The notes beneath the pieces were generated by a model. It was not told the origin of the DNA, made no database searches, and saw only the letters and a program-made list of their open reading frames with translations. Made by a program: the position numbers and the translations under genes. This document shows positions 1-6,021 of a stretch of DNA of 13,689 nucleotides, piece by piece. Position 1 is the first letter of the stretch; the number at the start of each line of letters is the position of its first letter. This DNA comes from UBA7328 sp002471345 (lineage in GTDB: Bacteria > Bacteroidota > Bacteroidia > Chitinophagales > Saprospiraceae): positions 1-13,689 of the forward strand of contig CAXGOB010000103.1 of assembly GCA_964011275.1 (NCBI GenBank), given 5' to 3'.

Positions 1-443
1 TCCACATAATAGAGTGATGAATCATATTGCTCCACCATATATTGTGACATAGCTATTCTATTATAGGCAGATAGTAGCATGTCATTATCGTATTCTCCTT
101 TTTTTAGGACAACTATCCTTTTTTTAATAAATTCTATGGCTTTTTTATAATCCTTGACCTCATTGTAATAAAAATTACTAAAAGTGGATAGAACATTCAC
201 ATTTTGAGGGTCTAATTCTAACCCAAGTTGAGCATATTCCATTGCTTTTTCAGGGTTGTTAAGTATATATGCATTAGCTGCTCGAGCCATATAGTAATCT
301 CCACTTAACTCTAGGTTTTCACCTGCTTTCTCCCATATCGCCACGGTGGCCAAAGTGTCCTTTCTAAATCTCATTAGAAAATCAGAGTAGTTTCCATATG
401 TCCATATAATATTCGGAAATTTTGTAAGCGTAGATTTGTAATG

Positions 444-1046
444 TTATTCTGCTTCATCAAGGTTTCCAAGATTCCTATGGCAAATGACTGCTCCATTGTC
501 CATGGAATTCTCATAAGGATTTAATGCCAAAGCTTTTTGAAAATACTCTAAGGCTTCTTCATATTCTTTTTCTTCAAAAAGTAACCAAGCCATCGACCTT
601 ACTGGTAAAATAAAAGTTTCATCTTCTTTTGCCGAAAGAATATAAGTTTGTTTGGCTTTCTCAATATCCCTTGCATTCCTATAGATGTTTCCCCAGATAT
701 TATATGCCCATTTACGGTCTTGAGGTCTTTCTAAGATAATCCTTCTTATAAGCTCCTCTGTTTTGTCACGATCATTTTGGTTATGATAGTAGACACATAA
801 TCGATACGGGTCCAGATTTCCTAATACATATTTGGCACCATCTAATAGAACTTCATTTATTGCTTTTTTCTTTTCTCCAGATTCATATGCCTTTGTGAAT
901 GTTTGAGACCCATAATCCGACATTCTTATTGTTAGGTCGATTTCGTTTTCAAAATCTGTAATTAAACCACTTATGGTTTTGTTTCGCATTCCTAAGAGAT
1001 CTCTTATGTGATATATAATGGAGGTAGATGAAAGTCCTACACCCAT
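444..1046 (-). CDS. Central TPR fragment of the broken membrane protein
   Basis: This is the 200-aa middle piece of the interrupted gene, lying between the TAG at 1157-1155 and the TAA at 446-444. The first ATG after the upstream stop is at 1046, and about 36 codons of obviously related coding sequence precede it in frame. That argues the ATG is an internal methionine and not a native start. The piece contains TPR-like helices, including Y-E-E-A-L-E-Y-F-Q-K-A-L-A-L-N-P near its end. It has no signal peptide or membrane segment, so if translated it would be soluble. Confidence 0.45.
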   Translation of the reverse strand: MGVGLSSTSIIYHIRDLLGMRNKTISGLITDFENEIDLTIRMSDYGSQTFTKAYESGEKKKAINEVLLDGAKYVLGNLDPYRLCVYYHNQNDRDKTEELIRRIILERPQDRKWAYNIWGNIYRNARDIEKAKQTYILSAKEDETFILPVRSMAWLLFEEKEYEEALEYFQKALALNPYENSMDNGAVICHRNLGNLDEAE

Positions 1047-1154
1047 TATATCAAGATTAAGGTCAGGTCTAATATCAAAATTTACTTGTAAACTATCATC
1101 TCTTCTAGTCCGAGCTATTGTCTTTATTTCTGTGATTTTTTCAGTAAGTAAATA

Positions 1155-1376
1155 CTATGCAACATTTCCATTTATTCCGTTGTCCGAAATTGATTTTGGC
1201 ATTTCAAAAGGTTGCAACGCATATCCGGTCTGGTTAAGCCCTCGATAAATAACAACCATTAAAAAAAGGAAGAGTGAGATGAGTAAGAATCTCATTGCAA
1301 ATGAAGACACTCCAGAAAAAAGAGTGGTCCAGGAAAGTGACGATACTTTTTGAAAAATTCCTTTAAATCTAGCCAT
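1155..1376 (-). CDS. N-terminal fragment of the broken TPR membrane protein
   Basis: This 73-codon open piece begins at the only plausible start of the broken gene. It encodes a short cytoplasmic-looking N terminus, one hydrophobic membrane segment (about residues 28-45, rich in L, F, I and V), and the beginning of an extracytoplasmic domain. It ends at TAG 1157-1155. Alone it would be a single-span membrane peptide without TPRs, so independent function is doubtful. It is listed because it may still be translated. Confidence 0.4.
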   Translation of the reverse strand: MARFKGIFQKVSSLSWTTLFSGVSSFAMRFLLISLFLFLMVVIYRGLNQTGYALQPFEMPKSISDNGINGNVA

Positions 1377-1472
1377 AAAATGGACTTTGATAATTGATTA
1401 TCCGCCAAGTTAATATTTCCAAAGAGCATTATTTGAAAAGAATATAATCAGATAACCACTCCATTTTTTAGT

Positions 1473-1495
1473 AACCATCCAAAAGTATGGGAAAT
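1473..1495 (+). promoter_or_regulatory. Degenerate copy of the shared operator dyad upstream of cassette 1
   Basis: The site reads AACCATCC-AAAA-GTATGGGAAAT. Outside the 4-nt centre it matches 13 of 19 positions of the cassette 2 site, with the run TGGGAAAT intact. The right half-site starts 28 nt before a TAATTTAG box and 40 nt before the ATG of the first cassette gene. These are exactly the spacings in cassette 2. The match is imperfect, so fixed position is the main support. Confidence 0.45.
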
Positions 1496-1512
1496 GATCA
1501 GTGATGATGAAA

Positions 1513-1520
1513 TAATTTAG
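1513..1520 (+). promoter_or_regulatory. TAnnTTTG-like -7 box for cassette 1
   Basis: The box is TAATTTAG, one base away from the Bacteroidota sigma-factor element TAnnTTTG, and it starts 12 nt before the ATG at 1525. Cassette 2 has TAGTTTAG at the identical distance. A start site a few bases downstream would give a leaderless or near-leaderless transcript. Confidence 0.4.
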
Positions 1521-1524
1521 CCAT

Positions 1525-1677
1525 ATGAATGAAAATGAAATGAAAGAAAATATAGCGACAGTCTTGATTTCTCAGATAGAAGAAAAAATAAAAATGACGA
1601 AATGGAATCAAGTTATGATGGATCAATTAGATCAAAAACTAGATAATCATTTTAAAAGCCAAACTAATTTACCATGA
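1525..1677 (+). CDS. Small cassette peptide 1 (50 aa), W-x-Q / QKLDxHF family
   Basis: This short ORF encodes a 50-residue, charged, lysine- and glutamate-rich peptide with no signal sequence or membrane segment. Its C-terminal half contains K-W-N-Q, then Q-L-D-Q-K-L-D-N-H-F. The peptide at 5661-5825 has the matching series E-W-T-Q and D-L-N-Q-K-L-D-E-H-F in the same place. Conservation between two paralogous loci supports a real gene. Its TGA shares bases with the ATG of the downstream HTH gene (ATGA, 4-nt overlap), which suggests translational coupling. The ATG was chosen because it is the first in frame and lies 12 nt after a TAnnTTTG-like box. I recognise no known family. A partner, anti-regulator or leader role for the neighbouring HTH protein is possible but unproven. 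Confidence 0.65.
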   Translation: MNENEMKENIATVLISQIEEKIKMTKWNQVMMDQLDQKLDNHFKSQTNLP

Positions 1678-1904
1678 AAATATCTGCCAGAGAAAAAGAA
1701 GTACTCTTCCTCATAGCTAATGAATATACGACCAATGAAATCGCAACCCACCTATATCTCAGTACACATACGGTAATAACGCACAGGAAGAATCTATTAT
1801 GGAAAATGAATGTGAGGAATGTGGCTGGGTTAGTTAGAAAGGGCTTTGAGAAGGGGTTTTTGACATGTGGGCCAATAATTAATTCTAAAGTATTTGAATC
1901 ATGA
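1674..1904 (+). CDS. Stand-alone LuxR/GerE-type HTH DNA-binding protein, cassette 1
   Basis: This 76-aa protein consists of little more than a GerE/LuxR-type tetrahelical HTH domain. The hallmark R-E-K-E-V-L-F-L-I-A is at residues 6-15, T-T-N-E-I-A-T-H-L at 19-27 and the recognition-helix region S-T-H-T-V-I-T-H-R-K-N-L at 30-41. A typical final helix region, V-R-N-V-A-G-L-V-R-K, follows. There is no receiver or ligand domain, unlike the response regulators at 4976 and 12340. Of the first 61 residues, 52 are identical to the protein at 5812-6021, while the last 15 differ. The start ATG overlaps the stop of the upstream peptide gene, and its own TGA overlaps the ATG of the LRR gene. It probably binds DNA as a dimer and may autoregulate the cassette. 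That role is inferred from its position. Confidence 0.88.
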   Translation: MKISAREKEVLFLIANEYTTNEIATHLYLSTHTVITHRKNLLWKMNVRNVAGLVRKGFEKGFLTCGPIINSKVFES

Positions 1905-4408
1905 AAACTATTTTGGTAGTTATAAGTATTCTTACTTGTCAGGTAGTTACATATACTCAATGTAATATCGATGATTTTAATGCTCTTAAAGCTATTTATA
2001 CTGATCTTGATGGAGATAATTGGCTAAATAAATCTAACTGGTCAATTGTAAGTAATAATGCCACCCCTCCTCCAGGTTGTGATTTGGGTTCTATGTTTGG
2101 CATCCAGCTTTCATCCAGTGGAAGAGTAGAATCCATTGACTTTACTAATAATCCAAACTTTGGAAATGGATTGGATGGGACGTTTCCATCTGAATTTTCT
2201 GATCTAGATTCTCTCAAATTTTTGATAATGCCCAATAATGGAAATCTCTCTGGGAGCATACATACTTCTTTAGGAAATTTAGATGTTTTGGAAACCTTTT
2301 CGGTAAGGAATTGTGGACTCAGTGGAGCACTTCCATCCACCTTTTGGAATCTTACTTCTTTGGTTTCAATAGATATTTATGGAAATGCTTTTTCTGGAAG
2401 CATACCTACTCAATTGGGAAACCTGACAAATTTGGAATTTTTAGATCTTGGGAATACTGATTTTACTGGACCAATACCTGAAGAGTTTGGTCAATTAATA
2501 AGTTTAAAAGAAATGTATTTTGAAAACAATGCATTTACATTTCTACCAGATGTATTCACCAATATGACAGATTTAGAAATTTTCATAATAAAAAATAACT
2601 CCATTGCTAACCCTAATTCTTTTCAAGGATTATTTCCTTCCACAATTACAACTCTTTCAAATGTAAAGGTCCTAAATATTGCAAATGTTGAAATTTCAGG
2701 CTCTATTCCTACTGATGTGAGCAATATGACCTCTTTAGAAGAAATAGTTCTACAGATTGATCTTTCGGGTTCCATTCCATCCTCTTTTGGATCATTGAGT
2801 AAGCTTAAAACAATGGCATTAAATAGTAATGACTCTTTATCGGGTAGTATTCCAAACATGTTTTCTGGTATGGACTCATTGAAGTCACTTTCTTTAGGAA
2901 GTAATAATCTTTCTGGTAGCATTCCTACTTCCATTGGTAACTTAAAAAGTATAGAGTCTATATCGTTAAGAGATAATCAATTAACTGGATCAATACCTGA
3001 TGTGTTTTTAAATTTGAGTAAGCTGGAATTGTTAAAACTGGAACTCAATAAGTTGGATGGTAGCATTCCTGAGAGCTTAGGAAATGCGACAATGCTGCAT
3101 ACTGTTGTACTAGAAAATAATAGACTTTCCGGAATGATACCTGATGTACTGAGTAATCTTACTAACCTCATTACTTTAATCCTTGATGATAATGAATTAG
3201 TCGGCAGCTTACCTCCTTCTCTTGGAAATTTGACCAACCTTACTACCTTAGGGATTTCAGATAATAAGTTATGCGGTGGTATTCCTTCTACTTTTGGAAA
3301 TATGACCAGTTTGAATTTATTTAGAGTAGGAAAAAATCAATTGGGTGGATGCTTTCCTTCAAATCTATCTAATCTTTGTGCTAATAATTTGAATCTTTAT
3401 TTAGGCTTTCCAGCAACTAATCAGTTTGAGGCTTCATGGTCTGACTTCTGCACAAATGGATCAGGCCAATGTGCTAATGGAACTTTGTCCAATGAACTGA
3501 TTGCCCTCACAGACATGTATAATCAGCTCAATGGTATAAACTGGGTAAACCATACCGATTGGACAAGTAATAATGACCCTTGTGGCCAGAGTCCTACGAA
3601 TACTGCTTGGGATGGAATTACATGTAGTAATGATACTATTATTGAAATAAACCTCCAAAATGACCTTGTTGATGGGATCTTACCTGAAAGCATTGATCTC
3701 TTATGTGATCTTAAAGAATTAGACTTAGGTAATAATGGTTTAGATGGAATCAATAATGATCTAGGTAGAATGGGTAATTTAGAAGTGTTGAACTTAAGTC
3801 AAAATGAATTGAGCTTTGATCAGAACTTATTTCAACCTTTTCCGCCATCACTTTTAAGCCTAAATTTATCTGCTAACTCTTACACTGGTATACAAGGAAT
3901 AGATATCTTATCCAAACTGAAAAGCCTAAACCTGAATAACAATGACCTTACCGAAATTAAAAGTGAATGGGCTGAATTACCCTTAGAGTATTTTAATTTA
4001 TTCAGTAATGAAATTACAGGAGAGGTTCCAGAGTTCTTAGGGAATATGACCACATTAATCCTTCTAGATCTTCGCTCAAATGATCTATCCGGATGTCTTC
4101 ATCCAAATTTGAAGAACATCTGTGGCTCCATCGTAGCTCTTTCTTCTAACCCTAACCTTGATAATGATAACATGTCCACATTCTGTTCTTCAGATGTAGG
4201 AATTTGTGATCTCTGTCAAGAACATGTCACCCTAACAGGTACTATAACCACAGGCACTTACGAGGCTTCTAGTTCCATCACTTGTAATGGCACTATTGCC
4301 GCAGGAGCAGATGTAACCTTGAGTGCACCTGATAGTGTTGTTCTTGCTAATGACTTTAATGTTATTTCCACTGGATTACTTCAAATTGATAATACTGGAT
4401 GTAATTAA
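1901..4408 (+). CDS. Secreted leucine-rich repeat protein with C-terminal GCX-type domain
   Basis: This 835-aa exported protein starts with a signal peptide (M-K-T-I-L-V-V-I-S-I-L-T-C, cleaved near residues 19-21). Next comes a cap with D-G-D-N-W-L-N-K-S-N-W and about 15 plant-type LRRs of the form L-x-x-N-x-L-x-G-x-I-P-x-x-L-G-N-L. A second cap follows at about 529-554 (G-I-N-W-V-N-H-T-D-W), with T-A-W-D-G-I-T-C further on, and then about six more LRRs. Residues about 772-835 form a Ser/Thr/Ala-rich beta domain ending in G-C-N. This fits the Bacteroidota '3-coathanger stack' domain ending in Gly-Cys-x-COOH, which I associate with export to the cell surface. It probably acts as a surface adhesin or binding protein, with ligand unknown. 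The ATG overlaps the HTH gene stop. The plant-like LRR consensus is common in bacteria of this phylum and does not by itself indicate transfer from plants. Confidence 0.9.
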   Translation: MKTILVVISILTCQVVTYTQCNIDDFNALKAIYTDLDGDNWLNKSNWSIVSNNATPPPGCDLGSMFGIQLSSSGRVESIDFTNNPNFGNGLDGTFPSEFSDLDSLKFLIMPNNGNLSGSIHTSLGNLDVLETFSVRNCGLSGALPSTFWNLTSLVSIDIYGNAFSGSIPTQLGNLTNLEFLDLGNTDFTGPIPEEFGQLISLKEMYFENNAFTFLPDVFTNMTDLEIFIIKNNSIANPNSFQGLFPSTITTLSNVKVLNIANVEISGSIPTDVSNMTSLEEIVLQIDLSGSIPSSFGSLSKLKTMALNSNDSLSGSIPNMFSGMDSLKSLSLGSNNLSGSIPTSIGNLKSIESISLRDNQLTGSIPDVFLNLSKLELLKLELNKLDGSIPESLGNATMLHTVVLENNRLSGMIPDVLSNLTNLITLILDDNELVGSLPPSLGNLTNLTTLGISDNKLCGGIPSTFGNMTSLNLFRVGKNQLGGCFPSNLSNLCANNLNLYLGFPATNQFEASWSDFCTNGSGQCANGTLSNELIALTDMYNQLNGINWVNHTDWTSNNDPCGQSPTNTAWDGITCSNDTIIEINLQNDLVDGILPESIDLLCDLKELDLGNNGLDGINNDLGRMGNLEVLNLSQNELSFDQNLFQPFPPSLLSLNLSANSYTGIQGIDILSKLKSLNLNNNDLTEIKSEWAELPLEYFNLFSNEITGEVPEFLGNMTTLILLDLRSNDLSGCLHPNLKNICGSIVALSSNPNLDNDNMSTFCSSDVGICDLCQEHVTLTGTITTGTYEASSSITCNGTIAAGADVTLSAPDSVVLANDFNVISTGLLQIDNTGCN

Positions 4409-4414
4409 TATTTT

Positions 4415-4882
4415 TTATTTGCTGAATCTAAATATCCTCTCACATCCCACATCAGTCGTAGCTGCTGTCCAATCCAAATGATCACCAGTGTTATCCATTG
4501 AATAAATAGTCACTACTCCTCCTAAATCTGTTGTGGTTACTCTAGTCTCATTTACAGTGTAATTGCCTGCTTCACTTGCATTGGTGCTGTTCATTATTCC
4601 ACCATTAGTGAATGTTGTAATCTGAGCAAAAGTGTAAGTATTATCAGAATTCAGTTTAAGGGTCATTTCATAGCATTCTGACCCATTAGTGAGATTGATG
4701 CATACTCCATCAGATGTCGCATTTACTGATCCATTGTTAGCACTATCAGGACATTCATCTCTGGCCATGCTAAGTTCATAAGTGCCTGATATATCTTCAG
4801 ATTGTTCACCTTCTGTATCCTTGCTACAGCTGAATAGAAGTAGGAAGAAGGATAGGGTTAATAGTATTTGAAAATTTCTCAT
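4415..4882 (-). CDS. Small lipocalin-like lipoprotein
   Basis: This 155-aa protein has a lipoprotein signal peptide (M-R-N-F-Q-I-L-L then a hydrophobic run) ending in the lipobox L-L-F-S-C, with Cys19 as the lipidated residue. The sequence S-K-D-T-E-G-E-Q follows, typical of surface or periplasmic lipoproteins. The mature part begins I-S-G-T-Y-E-L and later has L-N-S-D-N-T-Y-T-F, A-G-N-Y-T-V, H-L-D-W and a closing C-E-R-I-F-R-F. This arrangement of strands and cysteines is typical of Bacteroidota lipocalin-like lipoproteins, and the ligand is unknown. The frame stays open upstream to 5077, but that would overlap the response regulator gene and bury the signal peptide, so the ATG at 4882 is used. 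The gene converges on the LRR gene with only 6 nt between stops. A dyad and a GAAATTTG box lie upstream. Confidence 0.85.
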   Translation of the reverse strand: MRNFQILLTLSFFLLLFSCSKDTEGEQSEDISGTYELSMARDECPDSANNGSVNATSDGVCINLTNGSECYEMTLKLNSDNTYTFAQITTFTNGGIMNSTNASEAGNYTVNETRVTTTDLGGVVTIYSMDNTGDHLDWTAATTDVGCERIFRFSK

Positions 4883-4905
4883 AATGAATATTTGATTTGT
4901 TGATT

Positions 4906-4913
4906 CAAATTTC
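4906..4913 (-). promoter_or_regulatory. TAnnTTTG-like -7 box for the lipoprotein gene
   Basis: On the minus strand this reads GAAATTTG, differing from TAnnTTTG only in the first base. It begins exactly 28 nt after the start of the right half of the dyad at 4931-4953. The same 28-nt distance is found in both cassettes. A start site a few bases downstream would leave a 5' leader of roughly 20 nt before the ATG at 4882. Confidence 0.45.
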
Positions 4914-4930
4914 TGTAATGAATAGATCAC

Positions 4931-4953
4931 ATTTCCCACCCCTGCGGGTAGGA
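4931..4953 (-). promoter_or_regulatory. Operator dyad between the lipoprotein and response regulator genes
   Basis: On the minus strand the site reads TCCTACCC-GCAG-GGGTGGGAAAT. The 19 bases outside the 4-nt centre are identical to those of the site at 5609-5631. It is an imperfect inverted repeat with 9-nt half-sites (one mismatch between arms). It lies in the divergent region, 49 nt upstream of the lipoprotein ATG and 22 nt upstream of the response regulator GTG, so it could serve both. The asymmetric GGGAAAT tail and the 28-nt spacing to the -7-like box point toward the lipoprotein gene. Confidence 0.65.
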
Positions 4954-4975
4954 AGTAATTTCGTATCTTGAATTT

Positions 4976-5593
4976 GTGGACATTAACATTTTGATCATAG
5001 AAGATGAAGCCATTGTAGCTCAGGACATAGAGGCAATTCTTTTGGACTTGGGATATTCTGTAGCGAGTATCATACATAGAAGTGATAAAGCCATTGATTA
5101 TCTAAGTTTTCATAGCCCTGATTTAGTGCTTTGTGATATAAGTATCAAAGGTGAAAAAGACGGAATAGAGGTAGCCGAAACCATTAGAGAGCGTAAAAAC
5201 ATTCCTTTTATTTTCCTCACATCTTTTGCTGATAGAAATACACTTTCTAGAGCCAAAAAAGTCCTGCCTTACGGATATATAGTCAAACCTTTTGATGCCA
5301 AAGACCTGTTATCTGCCATCGAAGTAGCCATGTTTAAATTTAATCAAGAGCTAGATTCATTGCGCATTACCGCTGAAAAAGTAAACACAATTACTCATAC
5401 AGATCTTACTGATAAAGAATATGAGATTCTTATGCTGATGGTGCAGGGTGAAACATATGAATCTATTTGCCAATCCAAAGAAATATCAAATAACACTCTC
5501 AAATATCATATGAAGAATATCTTCCAAAAATTTGATGCTAAAAGTAAAGCTGAAATTTTGCAACAGCTCCTTGTCAAATTGAGAGGTATTTAG
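4976..5593 (+). CDS. REC-HTH response regulator (NarL/LuxR-type output)
   Basis: This 205-aa two-component response regulator has an N-terminal receiver domain with acidic residues Glu9 and Asp10, phospho-acceptor Asp54 (L-V-L-C-D-I-S), Thr82 (F-L-T-S) and Lys104 (Y-I-V-K-P-F). The output domain at about residues 142-198 is a GerE/LuxR-type HTH containing L-T-D-K-E-Y-E-I-L and N-T-L-K-Y-H-M-K-N-I-F. It matches the regulator at 12340-12939, including the shared N-T-L-K-Y-H-x-K-N-I core. The start is GTG at 4976. No in-frame ATG precedes the D-I-N-I-L-I-I-E-D-E strand, so GTG fits best. No kinase gene adjoins it, and the nearest are the HisKA_2 kinases 2.8 kb downstream. Dyads lie 22 nt before its start and 15 nt after its stop. 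It may bind them, which is inferred. Confidence 0.9.
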   Translation: MDINILIIEDEAIVAQDIEAILLDLGYSVASIIHRSDKAIDYLSFHSPDLVLCDISIKGEKDGIEVAETIRERKNIPFIFLTSFADRNTLSRAKKVLPYGYIVKPFDAKDLLSAIEVAMFKFNQELDSLRITAEKVNTITHTDLTDKEYEILMLMVQGETYESICQSKEISNNTLKYHMKNIFQKFDAKSKAEILQQLLVKLRGI

Positions 5594-5608
5594 TTATCAC
5601 AATTCTCC

Positions 5609-5631
5609 TCCTACCCCTGAGGGTGGGAAAT
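5609..5631 (+). promoter_or_regulatory. Operator dyad upstream of cassette 2
   Basis: The site reads TCCTACCC-CTGA-GGGTGGGAAAT. All 19 non-central bases match the minus-strand site at 4931-4953. The right half-site starts 28 nt before TAGTTTAG and 40 nt before the ATG at 5661, and its GGGAAAT tail ends 17 nt before the box. This places it where the -33 element would lie, compatible with an activator touching RNA polymerase. The binding protein is unknown. Candidates are the orphan HTH proteins or the REC-HTH regulators encoded here. Confidence 0.68.
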
Positions 5632-5648
5632 TCTATAATCTACTAGTC

Positions 5649-5656
5649 TAGTTTAG
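5649..5656 (+). promoter_or_regulatory. TAnnTTTG-like -7 box for cassette 2
   Basis: The box is TAGTTTAG, one base from TAnnTTTG. It is followed by C and lies 12 nt before the ATG at 5661. Cassette 1 has TAATTTAG followed by C at the same distance. Confidence 0.4.
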
Positions 5657-5660
5657 CATC

Positions 5661-5825
5661 ATGAATACTGAAAAGAAGGTGATTTACATCAAGGAAGGCA
5701 ATACTCTGGATGTCAAAGACAATTCACAAATGGTTGAATGGACTCAGGACATATTTTTTGATCTAAATCAAAAACTGGACGAACATTTTCGAAAGGAACA
5801 AAACCAATCAAATGAAAATATCTGA
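5661..5825 (+). CDS. Small cassette peptide 2 (54 aa), W-x-Q / QKLDxHF family
   Basis: This short ORF encodes a 54-residue charged peptide without signal sequence or membrane segment. Residues E-W-T-Q and D-L-N-Q-K-L-D-E-H-F-R-K-E in its second half match the 50-aa peptide at 1525-1677, while the N-terminal halves differ. The 3' end overlaps the HTH gene by 14 nt in the +1 frame, whereas the cassette 1 overlap is 4 nt in the other frame. This means the peptide and HTH protein are separate conserved genes and not one gene broken by a shared frameshift. The ATG lies 12 nt after TAGTTTAG and 30 nt after the operator dyad. Function is unknown. Constant linkage to an orphan HTH protein suggests a functional partner. 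Confidence 0.68.
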   Translation: MNTEKKVIYIKEGNTLDVKDNSQMVEWTQDIFFDLNQKLDEHFRKEQNQSNENI

Positions 5826-6021
5826 CCGAGAGAAAGAAGTGTTATATCTCATAGCTTATGAGCATACCACGAATGAGATAGCGGCTAAGCTATATCTCAG
5901 TACACATACAGTGATAAGTCATCGAAAGAACCTCCTTTGGAAAATGGATGTAAGGAATGTGGCAGGGTTAGTTAGGAAGGGGTTTGAGAGAGGGTTGATT
6001 GATCTTAAACTACAGTCATGA
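5812..6021 (+). CDS. Stand-alone LuxR/GerE-type HTH DNA-binding protein, cassette 2
   Basis: This 69-aa GerE/LuxR-type HTH protein lacks any receiver or sensor domain. Hallmarks are R-E-K-E-V-L-Y-L-I-A (residues 6-15), T-T-N-E-I-A-A-K-L and the recognition-helix region S-T-H-T-V-I-S-H-R-K-N-L. It differs from the cassette 1 protein at only 9 of the first 61 positions, and the DNA is also clearly similar, so the pair arose by duplication. The recognition region differs by a single Thr/Ser change, so both should bind the same or very similar DNA. The start overlaps the preceding peptide gene, and the TGA overlaps the next ATG (ATGA). Single-domain proteins of this kind may be active without phosphorylation. 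How this one is controlled cannot be seen. Confidence 0.88.
   Translation: MKISDREKEVLYLIAYEHTTNEIAAKLYLSTHTVISHRKNLLWKMDVRNVAGLVRKGFERGLIDLKLQS

Larger units (their letters stand above)
1..1376 (-). pseudogene. TPR membrane protein gene with two in-frame stop codons, 3' end beyond window
   Basis: One reading frame runs from an ATG at 1376 to the left edge, interrupted only by TAG at 1157-1155 and TAA at 446-444. All three open pieces are in the same frame, and the protein similarity pattern continues across both stops. The first piece has a membrane segment at about residues 28-45, followed by a motif with F-E-M-P and G-x-x-G-N-V-A. The middle piece contains L-D-P-Y-R-L and W-A-Y-N-I-W. Several TPR-like units follow (for example E-A-L-E-Y-F-Q-K-A-L), and more come after the TAA (K-A-I-E-F). 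From memory this resembles a family of bacterial membrane proteins with a conserved N-terminal domain and C-terminal TPRs, for which I know no defined function. The sequence around the stops (N-V-A-stop-Y-L-L and E-A-E-stop-H-Y-K) would read well with glutamine at both, so CAG to TAG and CAA to TAA are the simplest origins. Recent decay or sequence error are the likely explanations. Confidence 0.8.

Noticed and set aside
1018..1248. Plus-strand ORF opposite the broken TPR gene
   Set aside because: It lies antisense to a frame with clear protein-family character and shows no recognisable domain itself.
1525..1904. Peptide and HTH protein as one gene split by a frameshift
   Set aside because: The relative frame differs between the two cassettes (-1 in one, +1 in the other), and overlaps are short with proper start codons. 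Separate overlapping genes explain both copies better.
2221..3300. Tandem DNA repeats as a mobile or CRISPR-like array
   Set aside because: The repeated bases are the degenerate coding pattern of leucine-rich repeats. There are no constant direct repeats with unique spacers and no cas genes.
1996..3753. Several minus-strand ORFs inside the LRR gene
   Set aside because: They are antisense shadows of the regular LRR codon pattern and lack plausible domains or start signals.
1901..4408. Plant origin of the LRR gene by recent transfer
   Set aside because: Base composition matches the surroundings, the protein has a bacterial signal peptide and a Bacteroidota-type C terminus, and this LRR consensus is common in the phylum.
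4883..5077. Upstream extension of the lipoprotein reading frame to 5077
   Set aside because: It overlaps the response regulator coding region on the other strand and places the lipoprotein signal peptide internally. The ATG at 4882 gives a normal lipobox at Cys19.
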